Shown here: positions 22,702-33,622 of the stretch, in pieces | How the letters are laid out: every line of letters starts with the position of its first letter | Position numbering within the stretch: the first letter of the stretch is position 1 | Made by a program: the position numbers and the translations under genes | Notes under the pieces: model-generated | Told to the model about the DNA's origin: nothing | The model's database searches: none | Seen by the model: only the letters and a program-made list of their open reading frames with translations | Origin: Bolinopsis microptera | Taxonomy: Eukaryota > Ctenophora > Tentaculata > Lobata > Bolinopsidae | DNA: 64,000 bases | Assembly: GCF_026151205.1 (NCBI RefSeq) | Contig: NC_087075.1 | Location: forward strand, 15,575,628-15,639,627 | Reading direction: 5' to 3'

Positions 22702-24711
22702 ACAGAACCTGGATCCTCAACAGAACCTTGATCCTCCACAGAACTTGGATCCTCCACAGAACCTGGATCCTCAACAGAACCTGGATCCCCCACAGAACCT
22801 GGATCCTCAACAGAACCTTGATCCTCAACAGAACCTTGATCCTCCACAGAACCTGGATCCTCCACAGAACCTGGATCCCCCACAGAACCTGGATCCTCAA
22901 CAGAACCTGGATCCTTCACAGAACCTGGATCCTCAACAGAACCTTGATCCTCAACAGAACCTTGATCCTCCACAGAACATGGATCCTCAACGGAACCTGG
23001 ATCCTCAACAGAACCTGGATCCCCCACAGAACCTGGATCCTCAACAGAACCTTGATCCACCACAGAACCTGGATCCTCAACAGAACCTGGATCCTCAACA
23101 GAACCTGGATCCTCAACAGAACCTTGATCCTCAACAGAACCTGGATCCTCAACAGAACCTGGATCCTCAACAGAACCTGGATCCTCAACAGAACCTGGAT
23201 CCTCCACAGAACCTGGATCCCCCACAGAACCTGGATCCTCAACAGAACCTGGATCCTCCACAGAACCTGGATCCTCAACAGAACCTGGATCCCCCACAGA
23301 ACCTGGATCCTCAACAGAACCTTGATCCTCAACAGAACCTGGATCCTCAACAGAACCTTGATCCTCCACAGAACCTGGATCCCCCACAGAACCTGGATCC
23401 TCAACAGAACCTGGATCCTTCACAGAACCTGGATCCTCAACAGAACCTTGATCCTCCACAGAACATGGATCCTCAACGGAACCTGGATCCTCAACAGAAC
23501 CTGGATCCCCCACAGAACCTGGATCCTCAACAGAACCTTGATCCTCAACAGAACCTGGATCCTCAACAGAACCTGGATCCTCAACAGAACCTGGATCCTC
23601 AACAGAACCTTGATCCTCAACAGAACCTGGATCCTCATCAGAACCTGGATCCTCAACAGAACCTGGATCCTCAACAGAACCTGGATCCTCAACAGAACCT
23701 GGATCCCCCACAGAACCTGGATCCTCAACAGAACCTGGATCCTCCACAGAACCTGGATCCTCAACAGAACCTTGATCCACCACAGAACCTGGATCCTCAA
23801 CAGAACCTGGATCCTCAACAGAACCTGGATCCTCAACAGAACCTTGATCCTCAACAGAACCTGGATCCTCAACAGAACCTGGATCCTCAACAGAACCTGG
23901 ATCCTCAACAGAACCTGGATCCTCCACAGAACCTGGATCCTCAACAGAACCTTGATCCTCAACAGAACCTTGATCCTCCACAGAACCTTGATCCTCAACG
24001 GAACCTGGATCCTCAACAGAACCTGGATCCTCAACAGAACCTGGATCCCCCACAGAACCTGGATCCTCCACAGAACCTGGATCCTCAACAGAACCTGGAT
24101 CCTCAACAGAACCTGGATCCTCAACAGAACCTGGATCCTCAACAGAACCTTGATCCTCCACAGAACCTGGATCCTCAACAGAACCTGGATCCTCAACAGA
24201 ACCTTGATCCTCAACAGAACCTTGATCCCCCACAGAACCTGGATCCTCAACAGAACCTTGATCCTCAACAGAACCTTGATCCCCCACAGAACCTGGATCC
24301 TCAACAGAACCTGGATCCTCAACAGAACCTGGATCCTCCACAGAACCTTGATCCTCAACAGAACCTTGATCCTCAACAGAACCTTGATCCCCCACAGAAC
24401 CTGGATCCTCAACAGAACCTGGATCCTCAACAGAACCTGGATCCTCCACAGAACCTTGATCCTCAACAGAACCTTGATCCCCCACAGAACCTGGATCCTC
24501 AACAGAACCTTGATCCTCAACAGAACCTTGATCCCCCACAGAACCTGGATCCTCATCAGAACCTGGATCCTCAACAGAACCTGGATCCCCCACAGAACCT
24601 GGATCCTCCACAGAACCTGGATCCTCAACAGAACCTTGATCCTCCACAGAACCTGGATCCTCAACAGAACCTGGATCCTCAACAGAACCTTGATCCTCAA
24701 CAGAACTTGGA
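22702..24711. repeat. 18-bp minisatellite, about 112 copies, BamHI-like site in each
   Basis: Unit CAGAACCTGGATCCTCAA. Recurrent variants are CTG/CTT, CCT/CCC and CAA/CCA. Because 18 is divisible by 3, every frame on both strands stays open for about 700 codons: QNLDPQ and ILNRTW types on plus, VEDPGS and LLRIQV types on minus. The minus VEDPGS frame begins with a real ATG at 24812 and ends at 22509 (767 codons). The plus QNLDPQ frame opens only with GTG. I do not call a gene. Confidence 0.96.
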
Positions 24712-24988
24712 CCAACAAAATATATAGGACCAGAACGAGGGTACCCCGCTCCTAGACAATTAGTACTACGGGAACTGAGCATGTATAATACAGTACACAG
24801 AACACTACTCATATCATACGAATATCATGAATAAATGAGCATATTAGATTATAATATGTTTTAATTATAGCTCGCATGTACCCAGACAATAGTGTACGCA
24901 GACCTTCGCGTTTATTGTTTATTTTATCACGTGGAAGTAGACTGGTGGTATCAGTTTTAAAGAGGTGTAACGGGGAGACAGGAAATGT
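24712..24988. other. Unique spacer
   Basis: No feature seen; short AT-rich DNA between two arrays. Confidence 0.35.
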
Positions 24989-25086
24989 AACGGAGTCCCT
25001 GTTTTCCTGACAACGGAGTCCCTGTTTCCCTGACAACGGAGTCCCTGTTTCCCTGACAACGGAGTCCCTGTTTCCCTGACAACAGA
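24989..25086. repeat. 23-bp tandem repeat, 4 copies
   Basis: Unit AACGGAGTCCCTGTTTCC followed by CTGAC; the first copy has TTTTCC. Confidence 0.9.
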
Positions 25087-25197
25087 GGTATTGGAGACAA
25101 AGAAATGATCCTATTAACTATTACCTCTGTTAATTGGTATTTGGTTGTATTCCAGGAAATGCTGTGGAAACTCAATAAATTCGGCATTTGGTTTCAG

Positions 25198-28090
25198 AGG
25201 AACGGCAAAATAGCACGGTAAACGGAGGAACTGAAGGAAAATAGCACGGTAAACGGAGGAACTGAAGGAAAATAGCACGGTAAACGGAGGAACTGAAGGA
25301 AAATAGCACGGTAAACGGAGGAACTGAAGGAAAATAGCACGGTAAACGGAGGAACTGAAGGAAAATAGCACGGTAAACAGAGGAACTGAAGGAAAATAGC
25401 ACGGTAAACGGAGGAACTGAAGGAAAATAGCACGGTAAACGGAGGAACTGAAGGGAAATAACACGGTAAACGGAGGAACTGAAGGAAAATAGCACGGTAA
25501 ACGGAGGAACTGAAGGAAAATAGCACGGTAAACGGAGGAACTGAAGGAAAATAGCACGGTAAATGGAGGAACTGAAGGAAAATAGCACGGTAAACGGAGG
25601 AACTGAAGGAAAATAGCACGGTAAACGGAGGAACTGAAGGGAAATAACACGGTAAACGGAGGAACTGAAGGAAAATAGCACGGTAAACAGAGGAACTGAA
25701 GGAAAATAGCACGGTAAACGGAGGAACTGAAGGAAAATAGCACGGTAAACGGAGGAACTGAAGGGAAATAACACGGTAAACGGAGGAACTGAAGGGAAAT
25801 AGCACGGTAAACGGAGGAACTGAAGGGAAATAGCACGGTAAACGGAGGAACTGAAGGAAAATAGCACGGTAAACAGAGGAACTGCAGGAAAATAGCACGG
25901 TAAACGGAGGAACTGAAGGGAAATAGCACGGTAAACGGAGGAACTGAAGGGAAATAGCACGGTAAACAGAGGAACTGAAGGGAAATAGCACGGTAAACAG
26001 AGGAACTGAAGGGAAATAGCACGGTAAACGGAGGAACTGAAGGGAAATAGCACGGTAAACGGAGGAACTGAAGGGAAATAGCACGGTAAACGGAGGAACT
26101 GAAGGGAAATAGCACGGTAAACGGAGGAACTGAAGGAAAATAGCACGGTAAACGGAGGAACTGAAGGAAAATAGCACGGTAAACGGAGGAACTGAAGGAA
26201 AATAGCACGGTAAACGGAGGAACTGAAGGAAAATAGCACGGTAAACAGAGGAACTGCAGGAAAATAGCACGGTAAACGGAGGAACTGAAGGAAAATAGCA
26301 CGGTAAACGGAGGAACTGAAGGAAAATAGCACGGTAAACGGAGGAACTGAAGGGAAATAGCACGGTAAACGGAGGAACTGAAGGAAAATAGCACGGTAAA
26401 CGGAGGAACTGAAGGAAAATAGCACGGTAAACGGAGGAACTGAAGGAAAATAGCACGGTAAACGGAGGAACTGAAGGAAAATAGCACGGTAAACGGAGGA
26501 ACTGAAGGAAAATAGCACGGTAAACGGAGGAACTGAAGGGAAATAGCACGGTAAATGGAGGAACTGAAGGGAAATAGCACGGTAAACAGAGGAACTGAAG
26601 GAAAATAACACGGTAAACGGAGGAACTGAAGGGAAATAGCACGGTAAACGGAGGAACTGAAGGGAAATAGCACGGTAAACGGAGGAACTGAAGGGAAATA
26701 GCACGGTAAACGGAGGAACTGAAGGAAAATAGCACGGTAAACGGAGGAACTGAAGGAAAATAGCACGGTAAACGGAGGAACTGAAGGAAAATAGCACGGT
26801 AAACGGAGGAACTGAAGGAAAATAGCACGGTAAACGGAGGAACTGAAGGAAAATAGCACGGTAAACGGAGGAACTGAAGGAAAATAGCACGGTAAACGGA
26901 GGAACTGAAGGAAAATAGCACGGTAAACGGAGGAACTGAAGGAAAATAGCACGGTAAACGGAGGAACTGAAGGAAAATAGCACGGTAAACGGAGGAACTG
27001 AAGGGAAATAACACGGTAAACGGAGGAACTGAAGGGAAATAGCACGGTAAACAGAGGAACTGAAGGGAAATAACACGGTAAACAGAGGAACTGAAGGAAA
27101 ATAGCACGGTAAACGGAGGAACTGAAGGGAAATAACACGGTAAACGGAGGAACTGAAGGGAAATAGCACGGTAAACGGAGGAACTGAAGGAAAATAGCAC
27201 GGTAAACGGAGGAACTGAAGGAAAATAGCACGGTAAACGGAGGAACTGAAGGGAAATAACACGGTAAACGGAGGAACTGAAGGGAAATAGCACGGTAAAC
27301 AGAGGAACTGAAGGGAAATAACACGGTAAACAGAGGAACTGAAGGAAAATAGCACGGTAAACAGAGGAACTGAAGGAAAATAGCACGGTAAACGGAGGAA
27401 CTGAAGGAAAATAGCACGGTAAACGGAGGAACTGAAGGGAAATAACACGGTAAACGGAGGAACTGAAGGGAAATAGCACGGTAAACAGAGGAACTGAAGG
27501 GAAATAACACGGTAAACAGAGGAACTGAAGGGAAATAGCACGGTAAACGGAGGAACTGAAGGAAAATAGCACGGTAAACGGAGGAACTGAAGGAAAATAG
27601 CACGGTAAACGGAGGAACTGAAGGGAAATAACACGGTAAACGGAGGAACTGAAGGGAAATAGCACGGTAAACAGAGGAACTGAAGGGAAATAACACGGTA
27701 AACGGAGGAACTGAAGGAAAATAGCACGGTAAACGGAGGAACTGAAGGGAAATAGCACGGTAAACAGAGGAACTGAAGGGAAATAGCACAGTAAACAGAG
27801 GAACTGAAGGGAAATAGCACGGTAAACGGAGGAACTGCAGAAAAATAGCACGGTAAACAGAGGAACTGAAGGAAAATAGCACGGTAAATGGAGGAACTGA
27901 AGGGAAATAGCACAGTAAACGGAGGAACTGAAGGAAAATAGCACGGTAAATGGAGGAACTGAAGGGAAATAGCACAGTAAACAGAGGAACTGAAGGAAAA
28001 TAGCACGGTAAATGGAGGAACTGAAGGGAAATAGCACAGTAAACAGAGGAACTGAAGGAAAATAGCACGGTAAATGGAGGAACTGAAGGA
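25198..28090. repeat. 31-bp minisatellite, about 93 copies
   Basis: Unit includes GGAACTGAAGGAAAATAGCA and CGGTAAACGGA. Variable sites are GGAAAAT/GGGAAAT, TAGCAC/TAACAC, AACGGA/AACAGA/AATGGA and GAAGG/GCAGG. The right end (27780-28090) shows a distinct local pattern with GCACAGTAAAC copies alternating about every 62 bp, i.e. a dimer. As 31 is coprime to 3 and the minus strand of the unit has no stop, three overlapping minus frames of 947-984 codons appear; all are artefacts. Confidence 0.96.
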
Positions 28091-29126
28091 TTTGATCAAT
28101 CGAAACACAGGGTAAGTGGAATTTTTACTGTATCTTATAAAATACTAGAATATCAAATAACATTGTAAATCTCAAATCGCTGATAGGGTTGTACACGCAA
28201 GTAGTATTATATAGTAGTATATAGTAGTATTTACTATATAGTTGCCATGATTTTATTGTGGAGGGTTTTAAATGCAGAATATGGGTAGGCATGGTAACGT
28301 GAGGGTTTATCATTTTACATTCCACAATTGGACAAGGAACTACAAACCGTTGTTGAAACCAGGAACTCTACAGGCAGACAAGAAGGTGGGTAGTCATGGT
28401 AACAAGAAGAATTTCTCATCAAACTAATGAGACCGTCAAACATTGAAGTGAGATGTAAAATTAGTAATCATAATTTGAGCTTGTTTAGTCACTCCGTTGG
28501 ATTGACGTACAGTCTATTGTGACGATGTAAATGTAATTGTGCCGAAAACAGAAGAAAATATTAAATTATTGAATAGAAAAACCTCACTAGTAGTATATAC
28601 TACTCTCACTGCCTCACTGAATCTTGAGTCTACGTGTTTAATCCGTTACAAATGTCAATAGAATTCCACGCTAAAAGAATTAACACAATGGTACTTTGAA
28701 AAAGTATTTGCAAATATGTTTCTTATATCTTACTCCTTTATAATATCTTTATATGAGCTGCCTTCAGCCAGTCCCCGACTGAGCATTTTGATTTTAATTT
28801 TCCCTCATTTTTCCTCTTTTACAGGAGACGTTTCAAAAAGGACAGGAGATATTGGGGAAACAGACTTGCCACCATTGGCGTGGGGATAAAAACCCCCCTT
28901 GGAGTTGGATCAACATTAATAACTTACGGCGTGCTGCCGCAAGATGACGACAGCAACATGGTCACGTGACCTTTTAAACTGCGGTCACGTGACAGACACG
29001 TGCGCGGTCACGTGATCACTTGACACCGCTGTGAACGACATTACTCTTTACAATTTTCAACATAGGAAAGTAAGATTACCATTCTCGTGGCGAGCTGCGG
29101 CAATGCAAATGAAAAAAAAGCTGAAA
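28091..29126. other. Unique AT-rich DNA with E-box palindromes
   Basis: No gene supported. GTAGTATATA microsatellite-like repeats lie at 28200-28235. One copy of the dispersed motif TTACTCCTTTATAATATC is at 28729-28746. GGTCACGTGA palindromes cluster at 28960-29015 (three within 60 bp). A pyrimidine stretch ending in TTTTACAG near 28824 resembles a 3' splice site, but no exon can be defended. Confidence 0.35.
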
Positions 29127-32100
29127 GTAGCTTAGCAGTACAGTGTACTAGGTGCTATGTAGCTTATCAGTACAGTGTACTAGGTGCTATGTAGCTTAGC
29201 AGTACAGTGCACTAGGTGCTATGTAGCTTAGCAGTACAGTGCACTAGGTGCTATGTAGCTTAGCAGTACAGTGCACTAGGTGCTATGTAGCTTAGCAGTA
29301 CAGTGTACTAGGTGCTATGTAGCTTAGCAGTACAGTGTACTAGGTGCTATGTAGCTTAGCAGTACAGTGCACTAGGTGCTATGTAGCTTAGCAGTACAGT
29401 GTACTAGGTGCTATGTAGCTTAGCAGTACAGTGTACTAGGTGCTATGTAGCTTAGCAGTACAGTGTACTAGGTGCTATGTAGCTTAGCAGTACAGTGCAC
29501 TAGGTGCTATGTAGCTTAGCAGTACAGTGCACTAGGTGCTATGTAGCTTAGCAGTACAGTGCACTAGGTGCTATGTAGCTTAGCAGTACAGTGTACTAGG
29601 TGCTATGTAGCTTAGCAGTACAGTGTACTAGGAGCTATGTAGCTTAGCAGTACAGTGCACTAGGTGCTATGTAGCTTAGCAGTACAGTGCACTAGGTGCT
29701 ATGTAGCTTAGCAGTACAGTGCACTAGGTGCTATGTAGCTTAGCAGTACAGTGCACTAGGTGCTATGTAGCTTAGCAGTACAGTGCACTAGGTGCTATGT
29801 AGCTTAGCAGTACAGTGCACTAGGTGCTATGTAGCTTAGCAGTACAGTGTACTAAGTGCTATGTAGCTTAGCAGTACAGTGCACTAGGTGCTATGTAGCT
29901 TAGCAGTACAGTGTACTAAGTGCTATGTAGCTTAGCAGTACAGTGCACTAGGTGCTATGTAGCTTAGCAGTACAGTGTACTAAGTGCTATGTAGCTTAGC
30001 AGTACAGTGCACTAGGTGCTATGTAGCTTAGCAGTACAGTGTACTAGGTGCTATGTAGCTTAGCAGTACAGTGTACTAGGTGCTATGTAGCTTAGCAGTA
30101 CAGTGCACTAGGTGCTATGTAGCTTAGCAGTACAGTGCACTAGGTGCTATGTAGCTTAGCAGTACAGTGTACTAGGTGCTATGTAGCTTAGCAGTACAGT
30201 GCACTAGGTGCTATGTAGCTTAGCACTACAGTGCACTAGATGCTATGTAGCTTAGCAGTACAGTGCACTAGGTGCTATGTAGCTTAGCAGTACAGTGCAC
30301 TAGGTGCTATGTAGCTTAGCAGTACAGTGCACTAGGTGCTATGTAGCTTAGCAGTACAGTGCACTAGGTGCTATGTAGCTTAGCAGTACAGTGCACTAGC
30401 TGCTATGTAGCTTAGCAGTACAGTGCACTAGGTGCTATGTAGCTTAGCAGTACAGTGCACTAGGTGCTAAGTAGCTTAGCAGTACAGTGTACTAGGTGCT
30501 ATGTAGCTTAGCAGTGCAGTGTACTAGGTGCTATGTAGCTTAGCACTGCAGTGTACTAGGTGCTATGTAGCTTAGCAGTGCAGTGTACTAGGTGCTTTGT
30601 AGCTTAGCAGTACAGTGTACTAGGTGCTATGTAGCTTAGCAGTACAGTGTACTAGGTGCTATGTAGCTTAGCAGTACAGTGCACTAGGTGCTATGTAGCT
30701 TAGCAGTACAGTGTACTAGGTGCTATGTAGCTTAGCAGTACAGTGTACTAGGTGCTATGTAGCTTAGCAGTACAGTGCACTAGGTGCTATGTAGCTTAGC
30801 AGTACAGTGCACTAGGTGCTATGTAGCTTAGCAGTACAGTGCACTAGATGCTATGTAGCTTAGCAGTACAGTGCACTAGATGCTATGTAGCTTAGCAGTA
30901 CAGTGTACTAGGTGCTATGTAGCTTAGCAGTACAGTGTACTAGGTGCTATGTAGCTTAGCAGTACAGTGTACTAGGTGCTATGTAGCTTAGCAGTACAGT
31001 GCACTAGGTGCTATGTAGCTTAGCAGTACAGTGCACTAGGTGCTATGTAGCTTAGCAGTACAGTGCACTAGGTGCTATGTAGCTTAGCAGTACAGTGCAC
31101 TAGGTGCTATGTAGCTTAGCAGTACAGTGCACTAGGTGCTATGTAGCTTAGCAGTACAGTGTACTAGGTGCTATGTAGCTTAGCAGTACAGTGCACTAGG
31201 TGCTAAGTAGCTTAGCAGTACAGTGTACTAGGTGCTATGTAGCTTAGCAGTACAGTGTACTAGGTGCTATGTAGCTTAGCACTGCAGTGTACTAGGTGCT
31301 ATGTAGCTTAGCAGTGCAGTGTACTAGGTGCTTTGTAGCTTAGCAGTGCAGTGTACTAGGTGCTTTGTAGCTTAGCAGTACAGTGTACTAGGTGCTATGT
31401 AGCTTAGCAGTACAGTGTACTAGGTGCTATGTAGCTTAGCAGTACAGTGCACTAGGTGCTATGTAGCTTAGCAGTACAGTGCACTAGGTGCTATGTAGCT
31501 TAGCAGTACAGTGTACTAGGTGCTATGTAGCTTAGCAGTACAGTGCACTAGGTGCTATGTAGCTTAGCAGTACAGTGTACTAGGTGCTATGTAGCTTAGC
31601 AGTACAGTGTACTAGGTGCTATGTAGCTTAGCAGTACAGTGTACTAGGTGCTATGTAGCTTAGCAGTACAGTGTACTAGGTGCTATGTAGCTTAGCAGTA
31701 CAGTGTACTAGGTGCTATGTAGCTTAGCAGTACAGTGTACTAGGTGCTATGTAGCTTAGCAGTACAGTGTACTAGGTGCTATGTAGCTTAGCAGTACAGT
31801 GTACTAGGTGCTATGTAGCTTAGCAGTACAGTGCACTAGGTGCTATGTAGCTTAGCAGTACAGTGCACTAGGTGCTATGTAGCTTAGCAGTACAGTGCAC
31901 TAGGTGCTATGTAGCTTAGCAGTACAGTGTACTAGGTGCTATGTAGCTTAGCAGTACAGTGTACTAGGTGCTATGTAGCTTAGCAGTACAGTGTACTAGG
32001 TGCTATGTAGCTTAGCAGTACAGTGCACTAGGTGCTATGTAGCTTAGCAGTACAGTGCACTAGGTGCTATGTAGCTTAGCAGTACAGTGCACTAGGTGCT

Positions 32101-33622
32101 ATGTAGCTTAGCAGTACAGTGCACTAGGTGCTATGTAGCTTAGCAGTACAGTGCACTAGGTGCTATGTAGCTTAGCAGTACAGTGCACTAGGTGCTATGT
32201 AGCTTAGCAGTACAGTACACTAGGTGCTATGTAGCTTAGCAGTACAGTGCACTAGGTGCTATGTAGCTTAGCAGTACAGTGTACTAGGTGCTATGTAGCT
32301 TAGCAGTACAGTGTACTAGGTGCTATGTAGCTTAGCAGTACAGTGCACTAGGTGCTATGTAGCTTAGCAGTACAGTGCACTAGGTGCTATGTAGCTTAGC
32401 AGTACAGTGTACTAGGTGCTATGTAGCTTAGCAGTACAGTGCACTAGGTGCTATGTAGCTTAGCAGTACAGTACACTAGGTGCTATGTAGCTTAGCAGTA
32501 CAGTGCACTAGGTGCTATGTAGCTTAGCAGTACAGTGCACTAGGTGCTATGTAGCTTAGCAGTACAGTGTACTAGGTGCTATGTAGCTTAGCAGTACAGT
32601 GTACTAGGTGCTATGTAGCTTAGCAGTACAGTGTACTAGGTGCTATGTAGCTTAGCAGTACAGTGCACTAGGTGCTATGTAGCTTAGCAGTACAGTGCAC
32701 TAGGTGCTATGTAGCTTAGCAGTACAGTGTACTAGGTGCTATGTAGCTTAGCAGTACAGTGCACTAGGTGCTATGTAGCTTAGCAGTACAGTGCACTAGG
32801 TGCTATGTAGCTTAGCAGTACAGTGCACTAGGTGCTATGTAGCTTAGCAGTACAGTGTACTAGGTGCTATGTAGCTTAGCAGTACAGTGTACTATGTGCT
32901 ATGTAGCTTAGCAGTACAGTGCACTAGGTGCTATGTAGCTTAGCAGTACAGTGCACTATGTGCTATGTAGCTTAGCAGTACAGTGCACTAGGTGCTATGT
33001 AGCTTAGCAGTACAGTGCACTAGGTGCTATGTAGCTTAGCAGTACAGTGCACTAGGTGCTATGTAGCTTAGCAGTACAGTGCACTAGGTGCTATGTAGCT
33101 TAGCAGTACAGTGCACTAGGTGCTATGTAGCTTAGCAGTACAGTGTACTAGGTGCTATGTAGCTTAGCAGTACAGTGCACTAGGTGCTATGTAGCTTAGC
33201 AGTACAGTGCACTAGGTGCTATGTAGCTTAGCAGTACAGTGCACTAGGTGCTATGTAGCTTAGCAGTACAGTGCACTAGGTGCTATGTAGCTTAGCAGTA
33301 CAGTGCACTAGGTGCTATGTAGCTTAGCAGTACAGTGTACTAGGTGCTATGTAGCTTAGCAGTACAGTGTACTATGTGCTATGTAGCTTAGCAGTACAGT
33401 GCACTAGGTGCTATGTAGCTTAGCAGTACAGTGTACTAGGTGCTATGTAGCTTAGCAGTACAGTGTACTAGGTGCTATGTAGCTTAGCAGTACAGTGCAC
33501 TAGGTGCTATGTAGCTTAGCAGTACAGTGTACTAGGTGCTATGTAGCTTAGCAGTACAGTGTACTAGGTGCTATGTAGCTTAGCAGTACAGTGTACTAGG
33601 TGCTATGTAGCTTAGCAGTACA
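29127..33622. repeat. 32-bp satellite, about 140 copies, with 736-bp higher-order duplication
   Basis: Largest array in the window. Unit: GTAGCTTAGCAGTACAGTG, then YACTAGGTGCTAT (Y alternates C and T). The unit holds short palindromes AGTGCACT and GTACAGTGTAC. Rare variants mark internal duplications. TGCTAAGTAG (30466 and 31201), TAGCACTGCAG (30541 and 31277) and GGTGCTTTGT (30591 and 31327) all recur at a spacing of about 736 bp, exactly 23 units. ACTAAGTGCT recurs at 64-bp steps (29851, 29915, 29979). ACTATGTGCT recurs at 480 bp (32891, 33371). TACAGTACAC recurs at 256 bp (32211, 32467). Confidence 0.97.

Noticed and set aside
22509-24812. 767-codon VEDPGS protein (minus) and about 698-codon QNLDPQ frame (plus)
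   Set aside because: Unit length of 18 keeps every frame on both strands open. The plus frame lacks an ATG, and there is no domain outside the repeat. Kept only as a finding.
25114-28108. Three overlapping minus-strand frames of 947-984 codons
   Set aside because: All three frames of the same strand are open over the same 31-bp array. At most one could be coding, and none shows codon-phase constraint; the ends match nothing.
28800-28930. Possible exon after a TTTTACAG acceptor-like site
   Set aside because: A single splice-like signal without a conserved peptide or matching donor is not enough.
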